Shown here piece by piece: positions 36,786-46,853 of a DNA stretch of 64,000 nt (position 1 is the stretch's first letter; each line of letters opens with the position of its first letter). The stretch is from Gilvimarinus sp. DA14 (GTDB lineage Bacteria > Pseudomonadota > Gammaproteobacteria > Pseudomonadales > Cellvibrionaceae). The DNA lies in the NCBI RefSeq assembly GCF_024204685.1, contig NZ_CP100350.1, positions 2,892,501-2,956,500 of the forward strand, in the 5' to 3' direction. The position numbers and the translations under genes are program-made. The notes beneath the pieces are model-generated. The model did no database searches, was not told the DNA's origin, and worked only from the letters and a program-made list of their open reading frames with translations.

Positions 36786-37913
36786 TCAGTCTTCGCGCTG
36801 CTGTCCTAGTTCGCTTGGCTGCTGGTCATTTTCAACTGGCGCTGGCAACTCCTCAGGCTTTTCCCGCACGTTAATCTCGCGCATAAAAATGCCCCAAAAA
36901 GCGATAAACAAAGCGGCGATTAGCGGGCCAATCACAAAGCCGTTAATACCAAACAGCGCCATACCGCCCAGGGTGGAAAGCAGTACCAGATAGTCCGGCA
37001 GTTTGGTGTCGCGGCCCACCAGTATGGGGCGTAGCAAATTGTCCACCAGGCCAATGACGCCGCCGCCAAAGGCGACCAACACCAGCCCCTGAATGTAGGA
37101 GCCGGTCGCCAGCAGATAAATGGCTACCGGGCCCCAAATAATGGCCGCGCCAACAGCGGGCAACAGCGACGCAAACGCCATTACCACCGCCCACAACAGC
37201 GCGGCGGGAATGCCCAGAATCCAAAAAATAACACCGCCCAGAGCGCCCTGTACCATGGCGACCACCAAATTGCCTTTTACTGTGGCGCGGGTCACTTCGG
37301 CGAACTTGGCGAACAGCAGGCGCTCGCGAGTGTCGCCCATGGGTAGGGCGCGAATCATCAGCTCTTTTAGCCAGCTGCCATCGCGCAGGAAAAAGAAGGT
37401 CAGATACAGCATGAGGCAGAAGTCGAGCACAAATTTAAAGGCGTTGGAGCCGATATTAAAGGTGTACTGGGCGATAAATTTGCCACTGTTCATGGCAAAG
37501 TTCATGGTCTGCTTTTTTAAATCGTCAAAGTTAACGCCAAAGCGCTCCAGGGTTTGTTGCAGCAGCGGAAAATTGTTTTGAAACTGCTCGATATATTTGC
37601 CGAGATTTAACTCACCGGACTCGATGCGCTGGTAGAGCTCAGCCGCTTGAGCAACCACTGAACTGACCAGAAAAATGACCGGGAGGATGACGATAAGCAG
37701 GCACATCATCAGGGTAATCAGCGCCTGGATATTGGGCCTGTGTTGCAAGGATTTAAGAAACCGTGTCTGCGCCGGGTAAAAAATAATGGCCAGCGCGCAG
37801 GCCCAGAATACCGGGCCAAAAAAGGGCTTTAAAATCCATAAAAAGGCCGCCGACACCAACAGCAAGAGGCCGAGGAAAGATCGGGTTTCGAGTTTTTCTT
37901 GCAAGTCGTGCAT
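36786..37913 (-). CDS. AI-2E family (PerM-type) transporter
   Basis: A 375-residue inner-membrane protein of the AI-2E/PerM family: N-terminal helix pair, a helical periplasmic-looking stretch (about 85-165), then five to six helices with the conserved GVIGLVDNLLRPILVG segment. Members export various small molecules or sodium/protons; autoinducer-2 export is shown for only one. Start at 37913 is by length; no clear ribosome site is visible. Acidic, proline-rich C-terminus. Confidence 0.85.
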   Translation of the reverse strand: MHDLQEKLETRSFLGLLLLVSAAFLWILKPFFGPVFWACALAIIFYPAQTRFLKSLQHRPNIQALITLMMCLLIVILPVIFLVSSVVAQAAELYQRIESGELNLGKYIEQFQNNFPLLQQTLERFGVNFDDLKKQTMNFAMNSGKFIAQYTFNIGSNAFKFVLDFCLMLYLTFFFLRDGSWLKELMIRALPMGDTRERLLFAKFAEVTRATVKGNLVVAMVQGALGGVIFWILGIPAALLWAVVMAFASLLPAVGAAIIWGPVAIYLLATGSYIQGLVLVAFGGGVIGLVDNLLRPILVGRDTKLPDYLVLLSTLGGMALFGINGFVIGPLIAALFIAFWGIFMREINVREKPEELPAPVENDQQPSELGQQRED

Positions 37914-37969
37914 GGTGTGGAGTGCTTTTGCTGGTGCGCCCAAGAGGCGGGGAATATGTGTTGTTAACA

Positions 37970-37990
37970 GGCCGTCGCCTTGCGACGGCC
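37970..37990 (-). terminator. Hairpin after the DUF805 gene
   Basis: Perfect 9-bp stem GGCCGTCGC/GCGACGGCC with a 3-nt loop, starting 7 nt past the stop codon. No T-tract follows on either strand, so it may be a transcript-end or processing stem rather than a true terminator. Confidence 0.4.
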
Positions 37991-37996
37991 GGTGGG

Positions 37997-38308
37997 TTAG
38001 GCAGATTGAGTTGGTTGTGCCAAGAGCACAATCAGGATAATCCAACCGATCACCGGAATAAGCCCTACCAAAACCCACCAGGGCGATCGGCCGGAGTCGC
38101 GCATGCGCCGCACCGCCGCCGACAACGAGGGGATAAACAGCACCAGGGCGTAAAGCGTGCTTAGAATGGACAACCCGATAATGCCTGCGACTACACCGAC
38201 TGCCAGGGCAATTAAGAAATTGATTAAAAAGAACATCCAGTACTGGGTGCGATTCCAGCGCCCGTCAAAATCCGCAAACTGTTTAAACGCTTGAACGTAG
38301 TATTCCAT
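37997..38308 (-). CDS. DUF805 domain membrane protein
   Basis: A 103-residue inner-membrane protein: the DUF805 pattern FDGRWNRTQYWMFFLINFL, RRMRDSGRSPWWVLVGLIPVIGWIILIVLL gives about four helices. ATG at 38308 has a clear AAGGGAG upstream. Function of the family is unknown; upstream of the PerM-type gene on the same strand. Confidence 0.88.
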   Translation of the reverse strand: MEYYVQAFKQFADFDGRWNRTQYWMFFLINFLIALAVGVVAGIIGLSILSTLYALVLFIPSLSAAVRRMRDSGRSPWWVLVGLIPVIGWIILIVLLAQPTQSA

Positions 38309-38494
38309 GTTAACTCCCTTTTTCTGACTCTTATGTCTGGTTCGCTCATTCTTACCTAAGTGCTCAGCCTTGTCGATAGGAGCGTGGCGCGAATGGTGCG
38401 TTGATCGGTGGATGAGTGTGTGGCGCGGCGGTGACAGTTTGATGAACGCTGGACAAGCGAGGCGGACAGAGGCTCTGCCCGCCAGCAAGGGCTT

Positions 38495-40003
38495 TTACCA
38501 GCCGAGTTCCGGTGCCTGATAGTACTGTATACCCAAGGCGTCCAGCTGTGGGCGCAGCTTGCTAAGGCGATCGGTAAACTGCTGGTAATCGCGCTGCGAC
38601 GCCTGGCTCCAGCCCAGCTCAGCGGAGACTGCCAAGCGCGGCCAGAGGCGGTTGTCGGCTGCGGCGTCGGTGTGGACTAGTTCGGACCACATGGCCGACT
38701 CAACCCCAACGGCGGCGCCAAACGCGTTAGTGTCCAGACTGTAGGCGCGTTCTAAGGGGACACCCTCTTTGCGGCACCAGTCGTAGGTTTGCGGCTGACC
38801 GGCATAGTTGCCGTGATCAAAATAGCTGTAACTGCAGGGCGAGAGAATTAACTGATGGCCGCGATCTAGCGCCGGTTGAATATCGTATTCGTCGTTCCAC
38901 AGCTGAAGAAGTACGTCGGGATCATTGTCGGCGACCGAACCCTCTTCCCAGGCGATGGCGGTGCGCCCCAGTTCATCCACAATTTGCGTGGCGCGGGCAA
39001 TAAACTCGGGGTAGAGCGGGTCTTTAATTTCATCGCCGCCAATGTGGATATATTCCGAGGGGAACAGCTCTACTATCTCGCTCAGCACGTCTTCTACCCA
39101 GGGGTATATTACCTCTGGCTTGGTCAAGCACAGCTTGCTAAAGCCCACTTCCAAACCCGAGTAAGTAGACAGGTTGGTTACGTCATCGCAGGCCAGTTCA
39201 TTGTATGAGGCCAGCGCCGCCTGGGTGTGGCCGGGCAGATCAATCTCTGGCACCAGGGTTACCTGGCGCGCTTGGGCATAGGCGACCAGATCGCTCATTT
39301 CAGCCTGAGTGTAAAAGCCTGAGCGCCCGCCCTCTACCGCGCTGGCACCTCCCACTTGGGTGAGCTTGGGGTATTTGTTAATGGCAATGCGCCAGCCCTG
39401 GTCGTCACTTAAATGCAGGTGCAAGCGGTTGAGTTTAAAACGAGCCATACGATCAATGTGTGACTTTAAATAGTCGGTGGGTAAAAAGCTGCGCGCGACG
39501 TCCAGCATATTGCCGCGCCAGGCAAAGGCTGGCACATCGGTAATAGCGACCATCGGTAAGGTGTACTCGGCTTGCACTTCGGTGGGCAGCAACTGGCGCA
39601 GAGTCTGCACGCCATAAAACAGGCCGGCATCTGTGTTGGCGCTGATGCTAATCTGCGAGTCGATCAGCAGGCGATAGCCTTCATCGCCAAGCTCAGGCTC
39701 TTGCACTCGGATTAATTCTATTTGGCTCGGGGCGGTGTCGCTGTCAGTGATGTCCAGCTGTGCCAGCAGGCGCTGTAGCGCGGGTAGTGAGGTTTCGCTG
39801 CCGTCGGCGGCTTCTATATGAACGCGATTGGTAAGGGTGAACTGGCCGCCGGCGACTTCTACTGAACTTGGGTAGGGGACCAGCGCCAATTGCTCGCTTG
39901 GCTTGGCAGCTTGGCTCGGCTCGCGCGAGCTTTGGGGGTCTGATTGGGTACTGCCACAGCCCGCGAGAGTGCAGGTGATGGCTAAAGCCAGAAGAATTCT
40001 CAT
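38495..40003 (-). CDS. Beta-N-acetylhexosaminidase, GH20 lipoprotein
   Basis: A 502-residue exoglycosidase releasing terminal GlcNAc/GalNAc from chitin oligomers or glycans. Lipobox LAGCG near residue 15, an N-terminal GH20b domain (about 40-160) and the GH20 barrel with HLHLSDDQGWRI and the catalytic Asp-Glu pair in HIGGDEIKD. ATG at 40003 is preceded by GGAG. A surface lipoprotein position suits late steps of chitin use. The flavin halogenase-like gene is divergent from it. Confidence 0.93.
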   Translation of the reverse strand: MRILLALAITCTLAGCGSTQSDPQSSREPSQAAKPSEQLALVPYPSSVEVAGGQFTLTNRVHIEAADGSETSLPALQRLLAQLDITDSDTAPSQIELIRVQEPELGDEGYRLLIDSQISISANTDAGLFYGVQTLRQLLPTEVQAEYTLPMVAITDVPAFAWRGNMLDVARSFLPTDYLKSHIDRMARFKLNRLHLHLSDDQGWRIAINKYPKLTQVGGASAVEGGRSGFYTQAEMSDLVAYAQARQVTLVPEIDLPGHTQAALASYNELACDDVTNLSTYSGLEVGFSKLCLTKPEVIYPWVEDVLSEIVELFPSEYIHIGGDEIKDPLYPEFIARATQIVDELGRTAIAWEEGSVADNDPDVLLQLWNDEYDIQPALDRGHQLILSPCSYSYFDHGNYAGQPQTYDWCRKEGVPLERAYSLDTNAFGAAVGVESAMWSELVHTDAAADNRLWPRLAVSAELGWSQASQRDYQQFTDRLSKLRPQLDALGIQYYQAPELGW

Positions 40004-40231
40004 TGTCTGCTCCAAAGTCTTAGATGACGGGCATTTAGCTTGCACAGTGGCTCTGGGCGCGCTGTATATCGGGCAACAGTGCTTCGCTCTGTGGCGGTTA
40101 TTGTCTGTCTGTTGCTCTGGCTCAGGGGGAAATTAGTCGAACATTATCCCCGTGCGCAACCAACTTTGTGTCTCCATGCGGTATGCTTACATTTCTTAAA
40201 AAACAATAACAGAAAGTGAAAGAGCGACTCT

Positions 40232-41749
40232 ATGGGCGAACAGACTACACCAATTAAACGATTCGTTATTGTCGGCGGTGGCACAGCGGGTTGGATTGCG
40301 GCCACCACGCTGGGGCGAATTTTCCAGCACAGCGATGTCAGCATTGAGCTGGTGGAATCTGAACAGGTGGGGGTGATTGGTGTAGGCGAGGCCACGGTGC
40401 CGCTGTTTGTGGATTTTTTGCGCCGCTCGGGTATCGACGAGGCTGATTTTATTCGCCGCACCCAGGCGACTTTTAAATGGGGAATTGAATTTGTCGACTG
40501 GCGCCGCCAGGGCGAAAGCTATTTGCACACTTTTGGCGATATTGGCCGCAGCATCGATGGCCACGATTTTTATCAAATTTGGCTCAAGGCCCGCGCCCAA
40601 GGGGACCCAACACCGCTGTTGGATCATTCCCCCGAGGCTGTGCTGGCCTCGCAAAATAAATTCTATTTACCGTTTAAAGCCGCCGGCACGCCGCTGGCCA
40701 ATGTTCGCTACGCCCTGCATCTGGATGCCACCTTAGTCAGCCGCTACCTGAGCGAGTACGCGCAAAGCCTGGGGGTAAAGCGCACCGTGGGGCATGTGCA
40801 AGAGGTGCAGAAAAATGATGCTGGCTATATCCAAAGTCTGCGACTTGAAGGTGGCCAGCGTATCGAGGGCGAATTTTTTATCGACTGCTCGGGGTTTCAG
40901 GGGCTGTTAATAGAGCAGAGCTTGAACGCCGGGTACGAAAGCTGGTCACGCTACTTGCCCTGTGATCGCGCCGTGACTGTTCCCTCAGCTAAGGCTGCGG
41001 TAACGACCGCCCATACTATCGCCACCGCTCGTGCGGCCGGCTGGAGTTGGCGTATTCCCTTGCAGCAGCGCCATGGCAATGGCTATGTCTATGCCAGTAA
41101 ATTTATTGGTGATGAACAGGCCGCGCGCGAATTGCTGGCCTCGCTGGATACCGAGCCTTTGGCCGAGCCGCGGGTTATTCCATTTACCTCCGGCATAAGA
41201 CGTAAAGTGTGGGATAAAAATTGTCTCGCGCTGGGCTTGGCGCAGGGCTTTCTGGAGCCGTTGGAATCGACAGCGATTCACTTGGTGTCAAAGTCTTTAG
41301 CGCACTTTATTCGCTTTTTTCCCGGCACTGACTGTAGTGAGCGTTTACAGCGCGAATTTAACCGACGCCTGTATCAGGACTACTGTGAAATCCGCGACTT
41401 TTTGGTATTGCATTACTGCACCACCGAGCGCAGTGACACGCCTTTCTGGCGTGCCTGCCAGCAAATGGAGATGCCGGATTCGCTAGCGGATAAATTGAGC
41501 CTGTTTCGCGAACAGGGTAATTTATTGCCGGGGGTAGAGGACTTTTTCCAGCCCAGTAGCTGGCAAATGGTGTTAACCGGCATGGGGGTCATGCCGGCCC
41601 ACTACAACCGCACCGTAGATGCTCTGGATTATTCCGCTTTGGCCCGTTCGCTGGCCGCCGGTAAAGAGGCAATTGGCAAAGCCGCCGCCATGCAACCGAG
41701 CCACGATGAGTTTATCAACACCTACTGCAAGGCAGAGCTAAGGGAGTGA
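40232..41749 (+). CDS. Flavin-dependent tryptophan-halogenase-like protein
   Basis: A 505-residue FAD protein of the PrnA/RebH family. FAD site GGGTAGWIAA near the N-terminus, the active-site lysine in TFKWGIEF (Lys82, matching Lys79 of PrnA) and the halogenase motif WSWRIP at 271-276, so the catalytic features are kept. In marine and cellulolytic gammaproteobacteria such genes lie with TonB receptors and sugar enzymes, and their substrate is unproven; here the divergent neighbour is a GH20 enzyme. No flavin reductase or biosynthetic cluster is adjacent. Confidence 0.85.
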   Translation: MGEQTTPIKRFVIVGGGTAGWIAATTLGRIFQHSDVSIELVESEQVGVIGVGEATVPLFVDFLRRSGIDEADFIRRTQATFKWGIEFVDWRRQGESYLHTFGDIGRSIDGHDFYQIWLKARAQGDPTPLLDHSPEAVLASQNKFYLPFKAAGTPLANVRYALHLDATLVSRYLSEYAQSLGVKRTVGHVQEVQKNDAGYIQSLRLEGGQRIEGEFFIDCSGFQGLLIEQSLNAGYESWSRYLPCDRAVTVPSAKAAVTTAHTIATARAAGWSWRIPLQQRHGNGYVYASKFIGDEQAARELLASLDTEPLAEPRVIPFTSGIRRKVWDKNCLALGLAQGFLEPLESTAIHLVSKSLAHFIRFFPGTDCSERLQREFNRRLYQDYCEIRDFLVLHYCTTERSDTPFWRACQQMEMPDSLADKLSLFREQGNLLPGVEDFFQPSSWQMVLTGMGVMPAHYNRTVDALDYSALARSLAAGKEAIGKAAAMQPSHDEFINTYCKAELRE

Positions 41750-41759
41750 CGTCCGGGCT

Positions 41760-43649
41760 CTAGGGGGCGAGTTTGTTCTGATCCAGCGCTGCAAGTTCGC
41801 CCAAGCGCCGATCAATAGCCTTTTCGATACCCTCTGCATCCAATCCCTGGCTTGCCATCTGATCGGCCTGGCTGGCGTGGCTGACAAACTCGTCTGCCAG
41901 CCCCAACTGCAGCAGTGGGGTGATAATGCCCGCCGCACTCAGGTACTCGGCTACCGCCGAGCCGGCGCCACCGGCAATGGCGTTTTCTTCCAAGGTCACA
42001 AGCAGCTTATGGCGCTTGTGCATGGATTCAATCAGCTTGGTATCCAATGGTTTAACAAAACGCATATCGCACAGAGTAAGCCCCAACTTATCCGCCACTT
42101 GGCGGGCGACCGCACCCAGAGTGCCAAAGCATAAAATGGCCGCGCCTGTGCCTTCGCGCTTGATGACCCCTTTGCCCATTGGCAGAGCGTTCATCGCGCT
42201 GTGCACTTGTGCGCCCGGCCCGCGTCCGCGTGGGTAGCGCACGGCGCTCGGCCCCCGGTGTTGATAGCAGGTGTACAGCAGCTGGCGGCACTCGTTTTCG
42301 TCGCTGGGCGCGGCGATTACCATATTGGGAATACAGCGCAAAAAGGTAATGTCAAAACTACCTGCATGGGTGGCGCCGTCTTCACCCACCAGGCCGGCGC
42401 GGTCGATGGCAAAGGTTACATCCAGGTTTTGCAGCGCGACATCGTGAATTAACTGGTCATAGGCGCGCTGCAAAAAGGTGGAATAGATGGCCACCACCGG
42501 TTTCTTTCCTTCACAGGCAAAACCCGCGGCCAGGGTCACCGCGTGCTGCTCGGCGATGGCGACATCGTAGAAGCGCTCGGGGTAGTCGCGGGCAAACTCC
42601 ACCATCCCTGAACCTTCGCACATTGCCGGGGTGATACCGATTAGGCGCGGCTCAAGGGCGGCCATATCGCACAGCCAACGGCCGAAAATATCTTGATATT
42701 TAGGCCGGTTGGGCACCGGCTTTTTGGGGCTGGGTTCGAGTTTATTGAGCGCGTGGTAGCCCACCGGATCTTGCTCGGCGGGCTCAAAACCTTTGCCCTT
42801 CTGGGTGATAATGTGCAGCAGCTTGGGGCCTTTTACTCCACGCAAGTTGCGCAAATAGCGCACCAGCGATGACATATCGTGGCCGTCGATGGGGCCCACA
42901 TAGTTAAAGCCCATTTCTTCAAACAAGGTGCCCGGCGAAACAAAGCCTTTAAAGTGCTCTTCGGTGCGCTTGGCAAATTCCCACGCCGAGGGGATTTTGG
43001 TCAGTACCTGTTTGCTGCCTTCGCGCAGCGAGTTATAAAACTTGCTACCCCAGATTTTCGACAGATAAGTCGCGAGCCCGCCCACATTGGGCGAGATAGA
43101 CATATTGTTGTCATTGAGAATCACCAGCATGTCGGCGTCGGTGTGGGCGGCGTGGTTGAGCGCCTCAAAGGCCATGCCCGCGGTCATGGCGCCGTCACCG
43201 ATAATGGCGGCGCACTTGCGGTCATCGCCGGCCAGAGCCATGCCCAGTGCTGCACTGATTGATGTACTGGAATGGCCCACGCCGAAGGTGTCGTACTCGC
43301 TTTCGTCGCGCTTGGGAAAGCCAGACAGTCCGCCCGCCTGACGCATGGTGAGCAATTGTTCGCGACGGCCGGTGAGAATTTTATGCGGATAGGTCTGGTG
43401 GCCCACGTCCCACACAAGGCGGTCTTCGGGAGTGTTATAGATGTAGTGCAGGGCGATGGTCAGCTCTACCACGCCCAGGCCCGCGCCGAAGTGGCCGCCG
43501 GTTTGCCCCACGCTGTAGAGTAAAAACGCCCGCAACTCGTCCGCCAGCAGTGGCAGCTCTTTTTCACTGAGCTCGCGCAGATCCGCCGGTGACTCTATGG
43601 TGTCCAGCGTCGGTGTGGACGGGCGTGTGGTCGGTATTTTGTTCAGCAT
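41760..43649 (-). CDS. dxs: 1-deoxy-D-xylulose-5-phosphate synthase
   Basis: A 629-residue thiamine-diphosphate enzyme, first step of the MEP isoprenoid pathway (pyruvate plus glyceraldehyde 3-phosphate). ThDP motif [24 protein letters not shown], the Dxs-type transketolase pyrimidine domain with [13 protein letters not shown], and a C-terminal domain. Third gene after xseB and ispA, 41 nt from ispA; this order is standard in gammaproteobacteria. Confidence 0.97.
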   Translation of the reverse strand: MLNKIPTTRPSTPTLDTIESPADLRELSEKELPLLADELRAFLLYSVGQTGGHFGAGLGVVELTIALHYIYNTPEDRLVWDVGHQTYPHKILTGRREQLLTMRQAGGLSGFPKRDESEYDTFGVGHSSTSISAALGMALAGDDRKCAAIIGDGAMTAGMAFEALNHAAHTDADMLVILNDNNMSISPNVGGLATYLSKIWGSKFYNSLREGSKQVLTKIPSAWEFAKRTEEHFKGFVSPGTLFEEMGFNYVGPIDGHDMSSLVRYLRNLRGVKGPKLLHIITQKGKGFEPAEQDPVGYHALNKLEPSPKKPVPNRPKYQDIFGRWLCDMAALEPRLIGITPAMCEGSGMVEFARDYPERFYDVAIAEQHAVTLAAGFACEGKKPVVAIYSTFLQRAYDQLIHDVALQNLDVTFAIDRAGLVGEDGATHAGSFDITFLRCIPNMVIAAPSDENECRQLLYTCYQHRGPSAVRYPRGRGPGAQVHSAMNALPMGKGVIKREGTGAAILCFGTLGAVARQVADKLGLTLCDMRFVKPLDTKLIESMHKRHKLLVTLEENAIAGGAGSAVAEYLSAAGIITPLLQLGLADEFVSHASQADQMASQGLDAEGIEKAIDRRLGELAALDQNKLAP

Positions 43650-43690
43650 GGGTAATATCTTGTTTCAGCGAGGGGCCATTGTAGGCACCA

Positions 43691-44575
43691 CTAGCGCTCT
43701 CGCTCAACCACATATTGGGCAATCGACTGCAGTGGCGCAGTATTGCCGGGCAGGGGAGAGATGGCGGTTAGCGCTTCATCCAGCAGGCGGTGGGCGTGTT
43801 GCCGGGCGGCATCAAGGCCCAGCAGGGAGACATAGGTGGGTTTGTTTTTGGCCGCGTCGGCGCCCTGGGTTTTGCCTAGAGTTTTGGTGTCGGCGGTGAC
43901 GTCGAGAATATCGTCCTGTACCTGGAAGGCCAGCCCTACCGCCGTACTAAAAGTGTGCAGCGCTTTAAGGGTTTGTGTATCTGCCTCGGCCACCTGGGCG
44001 CCCATGGTAACGCTGGCGTTAACCAGTGCGCCGGTTTTGCAGCGGTGCATATGCTCCAGCTGTTGCAGGTTCAGAGTGTTAGCCACCGCCGCTAGGTCAA
44101 TCGCCTGCCCCAGCACCATCCCTTGGCTGCCCGCAGCGGTGCTCAGGCTTTTAATTAAGCTGATCCGCACCGGTGCGCTTATCGAGGTCTCATGGGCCAG
44201 CAGCTCGAAGGCCAGGGTCTGCAGTGCGTCACCCGCCAGAATGGCAAGTGCTTCGTCATAGGCAATATGACAGGTTGGCTTGCCCCGGCGCAGATCGTCG
44301 TCGTCCATGGCGGGCAGGTCGTCGTGGATCAGGCTGTAGGCGTGTATCGCCTCAATCGCGCAGGCCACACTGTCTAGCGCCGCAGACTCGGTATGGCCCT
44401 TTAGAGCTTCATAGCTGGCAAACACCAGCAGTGGGCGAATACGTTTGCCGCCGCCGGCAAGGGCATAACCCATGGCTTCCCCCAGCTGGCTGTTGGCCGT
44501 GGTGGGAATGACTTTGGTCAAGGCCTGTTCAATGCGCGGGCGCAGGCCGTCGGCGTATTGGCGAAAACTGCTCAT
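43691..44575 (-). CDS. ispA: Farnesyl diphosphate synthase
   Basis: A 294-residue prenyl transferase. First aspartate-rich motif LIHDDLPAMDDDDLRRG, second QVQDDILDV, and the conserved GGGKRIRPLL near the N-terminus. It makes C15 diphosphate for undecaprenol, quinones and haem side chains. Its ATG shares one base with the xseB stop (TGATG), so they are coupled. Confidence 0.96.
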   Translation of the reverse strand: MSSFRQYADGLRPRIEQALTKVIPTTANSQLGEAMGYALAGGGKRIRPLLVFASYEALKGHTESAALDSVACAIEAIHAYSLIHDDLPAMDDDDLRRGKPTCHIAYDEALAILAGDALQTLAFELLAHETSISAPVRISLIKSLSTAAGSQGMVLGQAIDLAAVANTLNLQQLEHMHRCKTGALVNASVTMGAQVAEADTQTLKALHTFSTAVGLAFQVQDDILDVTADTKTLGKTQGADAAKNKPTYVSLLGLDAARQHAHRLLDEALTAISPLPGNTAPLQSIAQYVVERER

Positions 44576-44817
44576 CAGGCGTCGTCTGTGGGATCAAAAT
44601 CCTGTAACACCGGCTGACCGTTTTCCTCGATCAGGGTTTGCACCTGCTGTTCGGCCTGGGTGAGTCGCTGCTGGCATTCGCGGGTTAACTTGATGCCTTG
44701 CTCAAACGCCTGCAGAGATTCCTCCAGGGTAAGTTCGCCGCTTTCCATGCGCGCTACCAGAGCTTCAAGCTCGGTCAGTGAAGATTCCAGATCTGGGGCT
44801 TTTTTCTTTGCGGGCAT
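44575..44817 (-). CDS. xseB: Exodeoxyribonuclease VII small subunit
   Basis: An 80-residue helical protein: [35 protein letters not shown] is the XseB signature. It joins XseA to form the single-strand-specific exonuclease VII. ATG at 44817 begins MPAKKK; the longer frame upstream is not conserved in this family. First gene of xseB-ispA-dxs. Confidence 0.93.
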   Translation of the reverse strand: MPAKKKAPDLESSLTELEALVARMESGELTLEESLQAFEQGIKLTRECQQRLTQAEQQVQTLIEENGQPVLQDFDPTDDA

Positions 44818-44898
44818 TGGTGGCCTGTGTATCGGTTGTTGGTTCAGCTTTGCGCCCAGCTGCCGATAGACTTGGCAGATACGCACTTTTATGGGCGC

Positions 44899-44906
44899 CA
44901 TTATAC
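44899..44906 (-). promoter_or_regulatory. Probable -10 of xseB-ispA-dxs promoter
   Basis: Minus-strand TATAAT (in CCGTATAATGGCG) about 85 nt before xseB; no good -35 element is seen at the expected distance. Confidence 0.45.
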
Positions 44907-44998
44907 GGTTTGCCACTGACAGATTTACAGCCCCTGGCGGAATCCGACTAGAATAGTGCATTAATTAAGGGCTCTGCGCCGAGAAGAAGGAGTAACGG

Positions 44999-45763
44999 GT
45001 GGATTTAGCAACGCTTATCGGGCTTTTGGGGGCCCTGGGTCTGATTGTCGCCTCCATGTTTATGTCCGGCGAAATCGGTATGTTTGTCAATGCTCCCTCG
45101 CTGGTCATTGTGGTGGGTGGCAGTGTTTTTGCCGTGATGGCCAAGTTTGGTCTGGGACAGTTTCTCAGCGCCTTTAAAGTGGCGGGCAAGAGCTTTGTGA
45201 ATAAGCTCGACGATCCGCTGGATATGATTGATGAAATTGTCGATCTGGCGGATGCCGCGCGCAAGGGTGGCTTGCTGTCACTGGAAGGCAAGGAAGTCAG
45301 CAATGGTTTTTTGCAAAAGGGCATTCAGCTTTTGGTGGATGGCCATGATCCGGATGTCGTGCGCACCATGCTCTCCAAAGACCGCTCGCTGGCCGAGCGC
45401 CGTCATAACAGCGGCGCATCAATATTTGCATCGCTTGGCGATGTGGCTCCCGCCATGGGAATGATTGGCACCTTGATCGGTCTGGTCGCTATGTTGGCCA
45501 ATATGGACGATCCCAAGGCCATTGGCCCCGCGATGGCGGTTGCGCTGCTGACAACGCTTTACGGTGCCATGCTCGCTAACGCAGTGTTTTTGCCCATTGC
45601 CGATAAGCTCAAGTTGCGTGCCGGCGAAGAATTCATGATAAAAAGCATGATTATTGACGGCCTGCTGGCGATTCAAAACGGCCAGAACCCCAGGGTAATT
45701 GACACGGTACTGCGCACCTATTTGCCCGAGCGCAAGCGCGACGCCGCCGATGCTGCAGGTTAA
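44999..45763 (+). CDS. pomA: Flagellar stator protein PomA (MotA family)
   Basis: A 254-residue inner-membrane protein with four helices forming, with the MotB/PomB partner, the ion-driven stator. Sequence (MDLATLIGLLGALGLIVASMF start, DPLDMIDEIVDLADAARKGGLLSLE cytoplasmic loop, SLGDVAPAMGMIGTLIGLV) is of the sodium-type PomA branch rather than E. coli MotA. GTG start with GGAG eight nt upstream. motB starts 12 nt after its stop. Confidence 0.93.
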   Translation: MDLATLIGLLGALGLIVASMFMSGEIGMFVNAPSLVIVVGGSVFAVMAKFGLGQFLSAFKVAGKSFVNKLDDPLDMIDEIVDLADAARKGGLLSLEGKEVSNGFLQKGIQLLVDGHDPDVVRTMLSKDRSLAERRHNSGASIFASLGDVAPAMGMIGTLIGLVAMLANMDDPKAIGPAMAVALLTTLYGAMLANAVFLPIADKLKLRAGEEFMIKSMIIDGLLAIQNGQNPRVIDTVLRTYLPERKRDAADAAG

Positions 45764-45775
45764 CAGGCCCAACCC

Positions 45776-46762
45776 ATGAGTGCAGATGACGAAGAAAAAG
45801 ATTGCGAATGCCCGCCCGGCCTACCGGCCTGGATGGCGACCTTTGCCGACTTGATGGCATTGTTGATGTGCTTTTTTGTGCTCTTGTTGTCGTTTTCGGA
45901 AATGGACGCGATGAAGTTTCGCCGCCTGGCCGGCTCTTTGGCTCAGGCGTTTGGGGTTCAGGCGAAGGTCAATGTCAACGAGATCCCCAAGGGCACCAGT
46001 ATTATCGCGCAGGAGTTTAGCCCGGGTAAGCCCGAGCCCACCCCGGTAAATGTGATTTTTCAGCGCACCGAAGACATCACCGAGATGAGCCTTGAAGTGC
46101 GTGATTCCCAGGAATACGACATTGAGCGCGGCGAGCCGGATATGGATCAAAGTGCGCAAGAGCGCTTGCAGCGTATTGTCGAAGAGCTGGTAGAGCAGAC
46201 CCGACAGGATGCCACCGAGCTGGCTGATAAGCTCAAAGACAGAATCGCCAGTGGCGATATCGAAATTGAGACCAAGGGGCGGCAGATTATTATCCGTATT
46301 CGCGAGAAAGGCTCGTTTGAATCCGGCTCGGCCACTTTGGCGCCAGATTATTACGATGTAATCGATGAAATTCGCGCGGTGCTGATGCTAAAGCCCGGGC
46401 ATATCGCCGTGCAGGGGCACACCGACAACATACCGATTCGCTCTGACCGTTTTCGCTCTAACTGGGATTTATCCGCAATGCGCGCTTCGTCTGTCGCGCA
46501 GCAGCTAATGCGCGGCGGCTATCTGGCACCCGAGCGCTTCGAGGTGGCCGGTTACGCCGCTACGCGGCCGTTGGTGGCAAACGACTCGGCCTTTAATCGC
46601 GCGCGTAACCGCCGGGTGGAAATTGTGATTCGCCAGGGGCTTGGCAGTGAGCTAGAGGCCGAAGATTTGGAGCTGTTAAAAAATGAGGGTGACGATATCA
46701 TTCGTCAGTTGGACGTGGCCCCCGAATATCTCTTCGACTTAGAGCCAGAAGAGGTGTTTTAA
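45776..46762 (+). CDS. motB: Flagellar stator protein MotB/PomB
   Basis: A 328-residue partner of PomA. Short acidic N-terminus, one membrane helix with the essential Asp in TFADLMALLMCFFVLLLSF, a linker, and the OmpA-like peptidoglycan-binding domain (about 185-310) with VQGHTDNIPI and RNRRVEIVI. It anchors the stator to the cell wall. Followed by a non-coding region with a GacA-type site only 18 nt past its stop. Confidence 0.93.
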   Translation: MSADDEEKDCECPPGLPAWMATFADLMALLMCFFVLLLSFSEMDAMKFRRLAGSLAQAFGVQAKVNVNEIPKGTSIIAQEFSPGKPEPTPVNVIFQRTEDITEMSLEVRDSQEYDIERGEPDMDQSAQERLQRIVEELVEQTRQDATELADKLKDRIASGDIEIETKGRQIIIRIREKGSFESGSATLAPDYYDVIDEIRAVLMLKPGHIAVQGHTDNIPIRSDRFRSNWDLSAMRASSVAQQLMRGGYLAPERFEVAGYAATRPLVANDSAFNRARNRRVEIVIRQGLGSELEAEDLELLKNEGDDIIRQLDVAPEYLFDLEPEEVF

Positions 46763-46779
46763 CGCCAGTTAGGCTACTT

Positions 46780-46797
46780 TGTAGGAAATGTCTTACA
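46780..46797. promoter_or_regulatory. GacA-type upstream activating site
   Basis: TGTAGGAAATGTCTTACA matches the 18-bp GacA box TGTAAG-N6-CTTACA with one mismatch. It lies about 65 bp upstream of the predicted start of the candidate RNA, the usual distance for rsmY/rsmZ genes. Confidence 0.75.
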
Positions 46798-46841
46798 GCG
46801 AACTGTGACATCCGCCGCTATTTTTGTCGCCAGCTTGGGCG

Positions 46842-46847
46842 CATAAT
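46842..46847 (+). promoter_or_regulatory. Probable -10 of the Rsm-type RNA gene
   Basis: CATAAT in GCGCATAATATCC; start expected near 46854. The -35 region is poor, as is common for activator-dependent promoters. Confidence 0.5.
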
Positions 46848-46853
46848 ATCCTC

